Assembly (NCBI RefSeq): GCF_008124525.1 | Contig: NZ_VNHJ01000002.1 | Location: 434,001-498,000, forward strand | Origin: Oceanicella actignis | GTDB taxonomy: Bacteria; Pseudomonadota; Alphaproteobacteria; Rhodobacterales; Rhodobacteraceae | Direction: 5' to 3' | DNA length: 64,000 bases | Shown here: positions 7,246-16,177 of the stretch, in pieces | Layout: every line of letters begins with the position of its first letter | Numbering within the stretch: position 1 is the stretch's first letter | Position numbers and translations under genes: made by a program | Notes under the pieces: generated by a model | What the model saw: only the letters and a program-made list of their open reading frames with translations | Databases searched by the model: none | Told to the model about the DNA's origin: nothing

Positions 7246-7664
7246 CCGTTTGTCTCCCGCGGCTGGCGCTTCATAGCAGAGCTGCGCGCCGCGGGCCATG
7301 CGGCCGGGGCGCGCGCCGCATACACATGGCGCGTTGCGGCGCGAAAGGAAAGAGAAATCACATCAAAAAATGTATCAGGCGATTTAATAACTAAAAAACA
7401 ATGTGGAAATATTGCGCGGCCGAGCGCTTCCCGCTCCGGCCTGGCATGGGTGGGGGTGGGGAAGCTCCAGGCTGGAAAATACGCTCCGGGAAGCACTCGA
7501 CCTACGCCGCGCCATCGGCGAGCCGCGATCACGGTGCGGGCCGATGCTCCCCGGAGCGCCAGTCCGAAACAGGGAGTGCCCTACAGTGACACAACCCGAG
7601 CGCGCGCGGTATCACCCGATTCGGCGAGGCAAAACCGCCCAAGCGCCCCGAATCACCTGCATTG
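7246..7664. other. Intergenic region with AT-rich block and nested inverted repeats
   Basis: No protein gene is supported here. Bases 7350-7410 are strikingly AT-rich for this genome and probably carry the fpr promoter on the minus strand. Further right, CGCTCCGGG (7482-7490) pairs with CCCGGAGCG (7550-7558). Inside it CATCGGC (7513-7519) pairs with GCCGATG (7540-7546), and a small CCG/CGG closes the centre. The nesting would fold as a roughly 77-nt branched or bulged hairpin and could be a small structured RNA or a cis-acting element. No known RNA family motif was recognised. Confidence 0.4.
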
Positions 7665-8666
7665 TCACGAGCATTGATTCGAGCCCGGCGCCACGGTGCA
7701 GCGGCAGATGTTCACGCCGTCATGCTGAATGAAATGCGCTTTGGCGTCCTGAACCGTGGCGTCGCTGCATTTGCCCTCATAGGTCCAGTGCTGCGCCTCT
7801 CCGCCGACGAAATACTGGTAGGTCACCGACATCTCGCGATTGCCGCCCGTGATCTGCGGCGTCAGGATCATGTAGCTTTCCCAGCCGGTCTCGTTCGGTC
7901 CGACCGAGGCGGGCCAGAGCTGCGGCGCGTCGCTGGCCAGCCCCAGATCGGCCTTGCGCACGCTCATGGCCGAGGCCGCGGGGCGGTCCAGGGACGCGGT
8001 GTTCTCGAAGCCCAGAAGGTGTTCGAGCTCGGGCGCTCCGTTCGGCGGGGCGTAGTAGCTGAGCGTGACGATGGTCTCGCGCGCCAGCTCCAGCTCGTCG
8101 GCCTTGGCGTAGACGAAGACGATTCGCGTCCGCCGGATCGCGCTTGAGGCCGACGGGTCCTGGAACAGCGCCTGCGCGACGCTGCGGTGCATCTTGCGCA
8201 GCCGCTTCGTGCGGGTCAGCCGCGGCGGCGGCGTGAAGGCGCGCAGGTTCGGGCTGTCGGGCTGGTTGCAGCGCGCCGGCGTGCGCCCCTTTTCGCGCAG
8301 CCTGGTCCCCGCGGCAGGGCAGTTCGGCGGCGGCGCGCATTCGGGCGCGGCCGCGCCCAGCTTGCGAATCGGCTCGAGCCTGAAGCGCGTCTCCTGCGGG
8401 TCGGTGTAGGCGCCGGCGAAATTCTCGGCCTGCAGGCGGATCTCGACGCATTGCGTACCGTTCTTGGCCAGCGTTTCGGCATAGAAGCGCACGTCGAAGG
8501 GCTTGTAGCGATCGGAGCCGAACAGCGCGTTGACCGCGGCCGCGGCCATCTCGACGTCGGCCTTGCTCTCGTCGGGCGTCGGCGGCGCGGCGGGTTCGGC
8601 AAGCGCGGCGCCGGCCGCGGCGCCCATCAGAGCGGCGAGGGCGCCCGCGTGAATGAGTTGTCGCAT
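7665..8666 (-). CDS. Hypothetical exported protein with eight cysteines
   Basis: A 333-residue protein of unknown function. Residues 1-23 form a signal peptide (MRQLIHAGALAALMGAAAG...) with an Ala-Leu-Ala cleavage site before EPAAPPTP, so it is periplasmic or secreted. The mature part contains eight cysteines, among them PECAPPPNC in the middle and NICRC plus a terminal NQCS, suggesting disulfide bonds. Segments such as RIVFVYAKADELELARETIVTLSYY and EMSVTYQYFVGG look like beta strands. It lies 88 bp after the large FecR-TPR-barrel gene on the same strand and may belong to the same transcriptional unit, although an AT-rich patch with a possible CtrA-type half site (TTAACCAT) lies in the gap. 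No database family is recognised. Confidence 0.75.
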   Translation of the reverse strand: MRQLIHAGALAALMGAAAGAALAEPAAPPTPDESKADVEMAAAAVNALFGSDRYKPFDVRFYAETLAKNGTQCVEIRLQAENFAGAYTDPQETRFRLEPIRKLGAAAPECAPPPNCPAAGTRLREKGRTPARCNQPDSPNLRAFTPPPRLTRTKRLRKMHRSVAQALFQDPSASSAIRRTRIVFVYAKADELELARETIVTLSYYAPPNGAPELEHLLGFENTASLDRPAASAMSVRKADLGLASDAPQLWPASVGPNETGWESYMILTPQITGGNREMSVTYQYFVGGEAQHWTYEGKCSDATVQDAKAHFIQHDGVNICRCTVAPGSNQCS

Positions 8667-8754
8667 CTGGTCTTCTCCCCAATGGCGCGGCGGCTGCGCC
8701 GCATTCTGCGCTGAAAATCAGAACGCGTTCACAATGGTTAACGCTCGGACCAGC

Positions 8755-11700
8755 TTAGAAGCGGAACGCGGCGCGCGCCACCACCGAGAAGTCCCGATCG
8801 AAGCGGCGCGGTTTCTCGTCCTCGGTGCGCACGAAGGCGTCCTGATAGACGAAGTCGGCGTCGAGCAGGTTGCGCAGCTCGAGGCTGAGCGTCCCGCGCT
8901 GATCGGGCAGGCGCCAGCCCACGGCCGCATCCACGATCACATCGGTCGAATCGCCGCGTCCCACGCCTTGGCGCGCGCGCTGGTGGAAGGGCGTGACGTC
9001 AAGCGCCGCGAACAGCCCCGAGGCGCCGTTCCAGCGCAGCCGCATCGGCGCGGCGTAGGTCGTCAGCGAGGACGGCCCGGTCGCAAGGCCGCGGAACCCG
9101 GTGCGCTCGACCTCGGCGCCAAGGCTGGCGGACCAGTCGTCGTCGATCAGCCAGGCGGCGTAGGCGCGCAGGCCGCGCACGTCGTAGCGCACGGTCTCGT
9201 AACGCCCCACGCCCCCGGTTTCGCGCGGGTCCGGGCGCGCGGCCCAGCGTCCGGTTCCCTCGACGCCCAGCCACAGGTCGTTGCGCGCGCGCCAGTCCAG
9301 CGCCAGGCCGGCCAGGTCCGAGACCGTTCCGTTGAGGTCGGCGAACACCTGGTTGAAGCCGGCGATCTGCGTCGGCTCGAGCGTTTCGTCGAACAGGAGC
9401 GGGCGCTTGACCATGCGCCCCGCCGCGGCGCGCAGCGTCACGCCGCCGCCCAGATCCGCTTCGGCGCCCAGCTTGGGCGCCAGGCGCAGCCAGTCGCGCT
9501 CGGCGCCGTTGTCGCGCGAATCCGAGGACAGGTAGAGCGCCATGCCGGCGGTCGTCTCGAGCCAGGGCATGGGCTTCCAGATGCCATAGGCCCAGACCTC
9601 GCCGTGATTGGATTCCGTGCGGCTGACGTCGGTCACGGTGATCGGCGGCAGCGGGAAGGGCAGCGGCAGCGTGAAGGTCAGCGCCGCGTCGCCCGTCTGC
9701 CGCGCCCAGCCGGCGCCCATGCTCAGCTGCAGCGGGCCGATGCGCCGATCATGGCGCAGCTGCGCGTCCAGGCCCTTGATGGAGGTGTCCGCCGGCCCGA
9801 TCTGGAGCTGCTGCAGGCCGTCGATCTTGCGCCATGCGGCAAGGGCGACGTAGTCGGACTCGGCCGAGGGCTCGAAGCGCAGGCCGATCCGCGCGCGGTT
9901 GTCGGTGGTCGAGAAGCGGTTGCCCGTGCGCGGCGAGATCAGCGAGAAATAGCGCTCGCCCTCGTCCGTCTCGCGGTTGCGGAACTCGGCGAACAGGGTC
10001 AGGCCGGGCGCGGCCTGCACATGGGTCTGCGCCGCAAGGATGCGGTGGCGCGCGTCGTCATTGGCCTCGTCCCCTTCGGTGTCGAAGGCGAAGGCGCCGA
10101 AGCTGACCGAGATCGGCCCGGACAGGGCGGTGGCGGCGAACTGGGTCGAGGCCAGGTTGTGATCGCCGACCGTGCCCGACACGTCCAGGCGCAGCCCGTC
10201 GCGGTCGAACAGGGGCGCGAGCTCTTCGAAGCTGACGCGCGCCGCGCCCACCGCGTCGGTCAGCGACAGGTTCGATTCGCCCAGCGCCGGCTGGATCGGC
10301 GCCTTCGAGGGGCGGGCGAACAGCTGCGACTGCAACAGCTCGGAGGTGCGCGCGGGTCCGTAGTCGGGCCGGTTGCGGTAGGCCTCGGCCAGGAAGCGGT
10401 GCGCGGCGGCGCTTTCGGGCGCGCGGCGCGCCGCGCGCGCGCCGGCGATCGCGGACAGCTCTTCGAAGCCCAGCGCGTCATAGACGCGCCCCTGGGCCGC
10501 GCCGGCGCGCGCGTCGTCCTCGGCCAGGCCCCGGGCGCCGCGCACGGGCGCGCGCCGGGCGGCCAGCGCGGCGGCGCGCTCGAGCGCGCGCAGCGCGTCG
10601 GCGGGCCGGTTGGCGGCGTAGCGCTCGCGCGCGCTCAGCAGATGGGGCGCGGGGTCGTCGGGGTCGAACTCGGCCGCGCGGGCGAACTGGGCGCGGGCCT
10701 TGTCCGCGCGCCCCTCTTCGAAATAGGCGCGGCCCAGAAGGCTGCGCAGCCGCGCCGAGCGCGGGTCGAGCACGGCCAGCGTCTCGAGCTGCGCGCGCCC
10801 CTTGGCCAGATCGCCGCGCACGATGTCGATGAACGCCATCCCCAGCCGCGCATCGGCCGCGCCGGGGTCCAGCGCCAGCGCCTTCTCGAAGGCCGCCCGC
10901 GCCGCGTCGTCGCGATAGGCGGCCAGCTCGGCGAAGCCCTCCATGGCCAGCGCATAGGGGCTGGGGCCGAGCGCCTGGGCTCGCGCCGCCTCGGCGCGGG
11001 CCAGCGCCAGATCGCCGCGCAGCAGCGCCAGCTCGGCCACGCGCGCGCGCAGGTCGGGGTCGGCGGGGCGCGTGTCGGCGGCCCTGCGCGCATCGGCCAG
11101 CGCGCCGTCGAGCGCCCCGCGCGCCTGGCGCAGATAGCCGCGCGCCGTCAGCGCGGCGGGATCGTCCGGGGCCAGGTCCAGGGCGCGGCGGATGCGCGCC
11201 TCGGCCTCGTCCAGGCGGCCGCGGGCGATCAGCGCCATGGCCCCCAGCGCCAGGCGCGGCGCGTCGGCCGGCCTCTGCGCCCCTTCGGCGGGCGGCGCGA
11301 GCAGGGCCAGCGCCGCATCCAGGCGTCCGTCGGCCAGCGCGCGGGCGGCTTCGTCCAGCGTCGGATCGGCGGCGGCGAGCGCGGCGGGCGGCACGCGCAC
11401 GGCCCAGTCGATCGAGCCCTCGGGCGTCAGGTAGCGGCGAAAGGCGGGCGGCACGTCGGCGGCGCGGGCCATGGCCGGCGCGCGGCCGGGCGCGGCGAAC
11501 ACCGCCTGGCCGGCCTCGGCGCGCAGCCGCGCGCCGGCGGCGGCGATGGTCACGTCGCCTTCCTCGACGACCGACAGCGCGCCCTCGCCGGGGCGCACCA
11601 TCATGAACACCTCGGTGCCGTCGATATTGAGCGAATAGAGCGCCGTGCGCACGGTGAACACGCGCTTGACCGAGCTGAGGAAGCGCATCATCCCCTCGAC

Positions 11701-12075
11701 CAGCGACACGTCGCCCTGCGCGCCGCCGCCCTCGACGATCAGCGTCGTGTCCACGTTCAGCTGCAGCGCCGTGTCGAGCGCGTCGAAGCGCACGGTGGCG
11801 CGCCCGTCGGGGCCCGTCTCGATCCGGTCGCCGGGGCACAGCCGCATGCCCGCCCGGGGCGCGGGGGCCGCGCCGTTCGCCAGAATGACGCGCACCGCCC
11901 CGCGGAACGTTTCGAGCGTGGCGATGGTCGCGCAGCGCGGCGCGGGCGCCGCCGCCTCGGGGCCGGCGGCCCGCGGCGTGGCGGCGACGGCCATGGGCTG
12001 CGCCGAAGCCGGCGCGGCGGCGGCGGCCAGGGCGAGCGCTCCGAGGGCGGGAATGGCGGCGCGGCGGCGATGCAT
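8755..12075 (-). CDS. FecR-domain / TPR / outer-membrane beta-barrel fusion protein
   Basis: A 1106-residue envelope protein. The start at 12075 (MHRRRAAIPALG) has AGAAGGAG upstream and begins a signal peptide cut after ASA at residue 25. Residues 45-185 resemble a FecR domain: two beta-rich halves with PGDRIETGPDGRATVRF, TVRTALYSLNIDGTEVFM and EEGDVTIAAAGARLRAEAGQ. Residues 235-575 are a TPR solenoid with repeated units of the A..A...AL.LDP type. Residues 595-1106 are rich in alternating, aromatic-flanked strands (SISVSFGAFAFD-like segments) and end with NLLDADFVYQD and a terminal phenylalanine (AAFRF), as in TonB-dependent-receptor-like barrels. No plug domain or TonB box is obvious. It is 98 bp downstream of a CHASE2 adenylate cyclase on the same strand, so the two probably work together. 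Domain calls are by eye; the barrel is the least certain. Confidence 0.8.
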   Translation of the reverse strand: MHRRRAAIPALGALALAAAAAPASAQPMAVAATPRAAGPEAAAPAPRCATIATLETFRGAVRVILANGAAPAPRAGMRLCPGDRIETGPDGRATVRFDALDTALQLNVDTTLIVEGGGAQGDVSLVEGMMRFLSSVKRVFTVRTALYSLNIDGTEVFMMVRPGEGALSVVEEGDVTIAAAGARLRAEAGQAVFAAPGRAPAMARAADVPPAFRRYLTPEGSIDWAVRVPPAALAAADPTLDEAARALADGRLDAALALLAPPAEGAQRPADAPRLALGAMALIARGRLDEAEARIRRALDLAPDDPAALTARGYLRQARGALDGALADARRAADTRPADPDLRARVAELALLRGDLALARAEAARAQALGPSPYALAMEGFAELAAYRDDAARAAFEKALALDPGAADARLGMAFIDIVRGDLAKGRAQLETLAVLDPRSARLRSLLGRAYFEEGRADKARAQFARAAEFDPDDPAPHLLSARERYAANRPADALRALERAAALAARRAPVRGARGLAEDDARAGAAQGRVYDALGFEELSAIAGARAARRAPESAAAHRFLAEAYRNRPDYGPARTSELLQSQLFARPSKAPIQPALGESNLSLTDAVGAARVSFEELAPLFDRDGLRLDVSGTVGDHNLASTQFAATALSGPISVSFGAFAFDTEGDEANDDARHRILAAQTHVQAAPGLTLFAEFRNRETDEGERYFSLISPRTGNRFSTTDNRARIGLRFEPSAESDYVALAAWRKIDGLQQLQIGPADTSIKGLDAQLRHDRRIGPLQLSMGAGWARQTGDAALTFTLPLPFPLPPITVTDVSRTESNHGEVWAYGIWKPMPWLETTAGMALYLSSDSRDNGAERDWLRLAPKLGAEADLGGGVTLRAAAGRMVKRPLLFDETLEPTQIAGFNQVFADLNGTVSDLAGLALDWRARNDLWLGVEGTGRWAARPDPRETGGVGRYETVRYDVRGLRAYAAWLIDDDWSASLGAEVERTGFRGLATGPSSLTTYAAPMRLRWNGASGLFAALDVTPFHQRARQGVGRGDSTDVIVDAAVGWRLPDQRGTLSLELRNLLDADFVYQDAFVRTEDEKPRRFDRDFSVVARAAFRF

Positions 12076-12173
12076 TGGCGGCTCCTTCTGTGCGGCGCGC
12101 GGCGGCGCGGGCGAACGCCCCTCCGACGATAAAGGCACGTCCGCCTCGTGCAAATGTCTTTCGCCTTCGGCGT

Positions 12174-14129
12174 TCATCCGGGCGTCGGCATGCGCTCGAG
12201 GCGAAAGACCTCGATCGGCGCCGCGCGTCCGTCCAGCCGGTGGCGCCCGCAAGGCGTGAAGCGCAGGCCCAGAACCCGGTCGGCGCCCAGCTCCAGCGCC
12301 TGATCGCGGATGGCGCGGGTGCAAAGGACGACCGTCTCGGCCCCCGGCGCGATGCTCTTGCCCAGCGCCTGCAGCTTTGCGGCGGTGTTCACCGGATCGC
12401 CGACCACGTCGAAGCTCAGCCGATCGCCGCCGCCGATTTGCCCCATGGCCACGGGGCCGGCGTCAAGCGCGATGCGCATGCGGCTGGCCTCGGCGCCCAG
12501 CGCGCGCTGGGCGCCGTTGTGCCGCTCGACACGCTCGGCGATCGCGGCGGCGGCGGCGCAGGCGCGCAGCGCGGGCGGGCGCTCGTCGGGCGCGCGCCGG
12601 CGCCCGGGCGCGTCGGCGCGTCGGCCCATGAACACCGCCAGCGCGCCGTCGCCGGTGAACTTGTCCACGAAGCCGCCCTGCAGCTCGACGCAGGCGTTCT
12701 CGATCTCGTGATAGGCGCGCAGGAAGCCTTCATAGGCGGCCGAGCCGATGCGCTCGGCCACAAGGGTCGAGCCTTCCAGATCCGTGACCAGGATCGCGGC
12801 CTCGGCGATCTCGCTGAAGGGGCGGCCGCGGCTTTCGCCCGCCAGCATGATGTCGGTCCATTCGGGCGGCGCCATGCGGTCGATCAGCCGGCGCGCAAGG
12901 CCGAAGCGCAGCGACAGCCACAGATAGAGGCTGAGCGGCAGCGCCGCCATCAGCGGCAGGGCGACGGGAATCCAGATGCGGGCATGGGCGAAGAGCGTGT
13001 GGGCGAACATCAGATAGGCCGCCGACAGACCGAAGAGCGCGATCAGCCCCGCGCGCCCCGGCAGCGTCAGCGCCGCCGTCAGCAGCGTCAGCGCCGCCGC
13101 GCCCACGATCAGCCCGCGCGAAAGCGGCCCGGGCCGGTGCAGCGGCTTGCCCTCGAGCAGGTTGAGAAACGCCGTCGCCGTCAGCTCGACCCCCGGCATG
13201 CGCGAGTCGCCCGCGAACAGGAAGGGGCTTTCGAAGTGATCGGTCGCCCCGGGGGCCTGCTGGTCGGCGTAGCCGATGAACACGCTCACCCCCTCGAGCG
13301 TGGGCGGCGGGGCGCGGCGCAGCCCCGTTTCGCGGTCGCCCAGCAGGTCGATCAGCGTATAGGTCGGGATCGTTCCCGGCGGGCCGTAGAGCCAGAAGCG
13401 CCGGATGCACGGCGCGGCGGGGCAATCCGGCGCGGCGATGCCGGCGGCGATGCGATAGGCCGCATCCGGCAGCGACGCCGCGTTCGGAAAGGCGGCCGCC
13501 CGCGCCACATAGCCCGAAATGACGCCGCCATGATCGGGCGTCTCGAAATGCCCGATGGCGCGCGCGGCCTCGGCCAGAAGGGCGGTGGGGCGCTCTTCGC
13601 GATGGCCGATGACGGCGCCGGTCTCGTCGCTCAGCACGTCCAGCCGCCGCAGCAGCACCGTGCGCCCCGAGCGCGCGATGGCGTCGGCCAGGCGCCGGTC
13701 GCTGACCCCGCCATCGAGGCGGTTGGCGCGGTGGAACAGCACGTCCAGCGCGATCAGCCGCGCGCCGCGCGCGCTCAGCCAGTCGACGAGGCAGGCGTAG
13801 ATCGCGCGCAGCCGCACGTCGCCCACGCGCGCGTTCAGCGCCGCTTCGGCCGCGCCGGGGCATTGGGCGAGGACGCTCGAGACGGCGGCCAGATCCTCGG
13901 CGTTGTTGGCCAGCCAGTCGGCCGAGGCGCGGTCGATGGTGACGATCGCCGCGTCGGGCGGCGCGGGCTGGGCGCCGCGCAGCGTGTAGAGGATCGGCAG
14001 GTCGATGCTGCGCGCCGCCCGATCGCCCAGCGCCGACAGCTCGAGCGCCACGCACGCCGCCAGCATCAGCAGCGCGAGCCCCGCCCGCGCCGCCCATCCG
14101 CTTGCGGCGCTCTTGCGCTTGTGGCGCAT
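12174..14129 (-). CDS. CHASE2-domain class III adenylate cyclase
   Basis: A 651-residue inner-membrane receptor cyclase. One helix at residues 14-32 leads into a periplasmic CHASE2 domain (about 40-330) containing AIVTIDRASADW, LIALDVLF and GVSVFIGYADQ. Three closely spaced helices (about 338-408) return to the cytoplasm. The class III catalytic domain covers 440-645, with metal-binding Asp450 (LVTDLEGST) and Asp494 (FTGDGALAVF), ATP-selecting Lys489 and Asp574, and Asn581. The position normally held by the transition-state arginine (VN.A.R) is Lys585 here. The likely product is cAMP. It lies upstream of the FecR-TPR-barrel gene; CHASE2 cyclases and FecR-domain proteins are known to be neighbours. 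The start at 14129 (MRHKRKSAAS) fits the positive-inside rule. Confidence 0.9.
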   Translation of the reverse strand: MRHKRKSAASGWAARAGLALLMLAACVALELSALGDRAARSIDLPILYTLRGAQPAPPDAAIVTIDRASADWLANNAEDLAAVSSVLAQCPGAAEAALNARVGDVRLRAIYACLVDWLSARGARLIALDVLFHRANRLDGGVSDRRLADAIARSGRTVLLRRLDVLSDETGAVIGHREERPTALLAEAARAIGHFETPDHGGVISGYVARAAAFPNAASLPDAAYRIAAGIAAPDCPAAPCIRRFWLYGPPGTIPTYTLIDLLGDRETGLRRAPPPTLEGVSVFIGYADQQAPGATDHFESPFLFAGDSRMPGVELTATAFLNLLEGKPLHRPGPLSRGLIVGAAALTLLTAALTLPGRAGLIALFGLSAAYLMFAHTLFAHARIWIPVALPLMAALPLSLYLWLSLRFGLARRLIDRMAPPEWTDIMLAGESRGRPFSEIAEAAILVTDLEGSTLVAERIGSAAYEGFLRAYHEIENACVELQGGFVDKFTGDGALAVFMGRRADAPGRRRAPDERPPALRACAAAAAIAERVERHNGAQRALGAEASRMRIALDAGPVAMGQIGGGDRLSFDVVGDPVNTAAKLQALGKSIAPGAETVVLCTRAIRDQALELGADRVLGLRFTPCGRHRLDGRAAPIEVFRLERMPTPG

Positions 14130-14241
14130 CAGGGGGGCGCTCCTCGGTCGGCGCGCCGCCCCCGGCGGGGCGGCGGCGCGGGTTGGCGCGCGCCCGCTGC
14201 GGGGCGCGCAGGTCGGCCCGATCCCCTCGGGCCGGGGGGCG

Positions 14242-16080
14242 TCATTGGTCGAAACGCTTCTTGACGTAGGATCCGGGCGCGTCCTCGATGACGCCGTTCA
14301 CGGCGCCGGGCTGGCGCGCGGCGACCAGGCGGCCCGAGCGCTTGCGCAGCCACTCGGCCCAGTCGGGCCACCACGAGCCGGGGCGCTCTTCGGCCGCCGC
14401 CAGCCATTCCTCGAGCGTCTCGGGGCTCAGATCCTCGTTCACCCAGTGCTGGTATTTCTTCAGCTCGGGCGGGTTGACCACCCCGGCGATGTGCCCCGAC
14501 CCGGCCAGGACGAAGCGCGGCTGGGCGTTGGTCATGGCCCGCGCGCCGCGATAGACGGATGCGGCGGGGGCGATGTGGTCCTCCTTGGTCGCCACGTGAT
14601 AGACCGGGCCGCGGATGTCGGCGGGCGAGACGGTTTCGCCCAGCACCGTCAGCTCGCCCTCGGCGAAGGCGTTCCGGTTGTAGAACTGGTCCAGGTAGAA
14701 GTGATGCACCCGGGCCGGCATGGCCGTCGAGTCCGCGTTCCAGTAGAGCAGGTCGAAGGGGAAGGGCTCCTTGCCCAGGTAGTAGTTGTTGATGACGTAG
14801 CTCCAGATCAGGTCCGACGAGCGCAGCATGTTGAAGGCCATGGCCATGTCCTGCGCGGGCAGGTAGCCCTTGTCCATCTGCTCGTTCACGACCTGGACGG
14901 TCTTTTCGTCGACGAAGACCTGCAGCTCGCCCGCGTCCTGGAAGTCGAGCTGGGCGGTGAAGAAGGTGGCAGACTTCACGCGCTTGTCGCCGCGCTTGCC
15001 CATCCACGCCATCAGCGTGCCGGTCAGCGTGCCGCCGATGCAGTAGGAGGCGAGGTTGAGCGACTTCTGCCCCGTCTCGCGCAGCGCCACGTCGATGGCC
15101 TCGAGCGCGCCCTTCTGCATGTAGCTGTCCCAGGTCTCGTCCTTCTGGCGCTCGTCCGGGTTCACCCACGAGATCATGAACACCGTGAAGCCCTGGTCGA
15201 CCAGCCAGCGGACCATGGACTTCTTCTCGTTCAGGTCGAGGATGTAATACTTGTTGATCCAGGGCGGGATGAACAGCAGCGGCGTCGCGTGCACCTTCTC
15301 GGTGCGCGGCGCATACTGGATCAGCTGCATGATCTCGTTCTGGTGGATGACCTTGCCGGGCGTGGTCGCCATGTCGCGGCCGACCTCGAAGGCCTTCATG
15401 TCGGTCTGGCGCACCAGAAGGCGGCCCTTTCCGCGCTCCAGGTCCTCGGCCATCATCTGCAGCCCGCGCACCAGGTTCTCGCCGCGCTCGCGCAAGGTGG
15501 CCTCGATCACCTCGGGGTTCATGGCGGCGAAATTGGCGGGGCTGAGCGCCTCGACGAAGTTGCGGGTGTAGAAGGCGATCTTCTTGCGGTCGCGCTCGTC
15601 CAGCTCGCCCACCTCCTTCGCCGCGCCCAGGATGTGACGCGAGGCCAGCAGGTAGCTTTGTTTGATGTAGTCGAAGATCAGGTTGCGCGACCACTCTTCG
15701 TGCGAGAAGCGCTTGTCGCCCTTTTCGGGGGCGGCGACGGGCTCGGTCTCTTCGCCGGCCAGCCATCTGAGCGTCATGCGCCGCCACAGCTCGGCCTGCT
15801 GGGTCCACAGCTCGAGCGTGCGCTCGGCCACCTCCTGCGGGTTCTGCATCAACGCCTGCTGGAACTCGGCGAAGGCGGGCAGGGTGTTGAGCGGGTCGAA
15901 ATGCATGGGGCGGTCGTCGGCAAGGCTGCTTTGCAGCAGCTTGAGCCAGATTTCCTGGCTGCGTTCGGCCACCTTGGCCATGTTGGCGGCGAATTCGGCG
16001 ACCGCCTTTGCGTTCTCGGCCGCGGCTTCGGCGGTTTCGGGCAGGCCGGCTTGCGCCTCGGGGCCCTGGCTTTGCGTCAT
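14242..16080 (-). CDS. phaC: Class I poly(3-hydroxyalkanoate) synthase PhaC
   Basis: Polymerises (R)-3-hydroxyacyl-CoA, mainly 3-hydroxybutyryl-CoA, into storage polyester. The start at 16080 (MTQSQGPEAQ) has GAGGAGA about 7 bases upstream; the frame opens earlier at 16215. The 612 residues match class I size. The lipase-like box SYCIGG holds catalytic Cys347, with Asp501 (TKEDHIAP) and His530 (GSGHIAG) completing the triad. The N-terminal helical region (residues 20-110) and PPWINKYYILDL are typical. It is divergently transcribed from a putative lipoprotein gene. No phaZ, phaP or phaR is adjacent. A small inverted repeat in the divergent region could be a control site. A 3-hydroxybutyryl-CoA dehydrogenase is encoded at 60060. 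Confidence 0.96.
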   Translation of the reverse strand: MTQSQGPEAQAGLPETAEAAAENAKAVAEFAANMAKVAERSQEIWLKLLQSSLADDRPMHFDPLNTLPAFAEFQQALMQNPQEVAERTLELWTQQAELWRRMTLRWLAGEETEPVAAPEKGDKRFSHEEWSRNLIFDYIKQSYLLASRHILGAAKEVGELDERDRKKIAFYTRNFVEALSPANFAAMNPEVIEATLRERGENLVRGLQMMAEDLERGKGRLLVRQTDMKAFEVGRDMATTPGKVIHQNEIMQLIQYAPRTEKVHATPLLFIPPWINKYYILDLNEKKSMVRWLVDQGFTVFMISWVNPDERQKDETWDSYMQKGALEAIDVALRETGQKSLNLASYCIGGTLTGTLMAWMGKRGDKRVKSATFFTAQLDFQDAGELQVFVDEKTVQVVNEQMDKGYLPAQDMAMAFNMLRSSDLIWSYVINNYYLGKEPFPFDLLYWNADSTAMPARVHHFYLDQFYNRNAFAEGELTVLGETVSPADIRGPVYHVATKEDHIAPAASVYRGARAMTNAQPRFVLAGSGHIAGVVNPPELKKYQHWVNEDLSPETLEEWLAAAEERPGSWWPDWAEWLRKRSGRLVAARQPGAVNGVIEDAPGSYVKKRFDQ

Positions 16081-16153
16081 CGGGGGTCTCCTCGCGATCG
16101 CGGCCTCGGGGCGCGCTTGGCGCTGGCGCGGGCCGCTTGTCATGGCTAATGTC

Positions 16154-16169
16154 CTGCCCAGTATGGCAG
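16154..16169. promoter_or_regulatory. Inverted repeat in the phaC divergent promoter region
   Basis: CTGCC (16154-16158) and GGCAG (16165-16169) flank a 6-bp AT-containing spacer, in the 97 bp between phaC and the divergent lipoprotein gene. PhaR-type repressors of PHA genes in this group favour TGC-rich dyads, so this is a candidate operator. The match is short and only suggestive. Confidence 0.3.
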
Positions 16170-16177
16170 AGGCGCGG

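Noticed and set aside
8653-12132. A 1159-codon plus-strand open frame opposite the FecR-TPR-barrel gene
   Set aside because: Shadow of the real gene; the minus-strand frame has a signal peptide, domains and a ribosome site.
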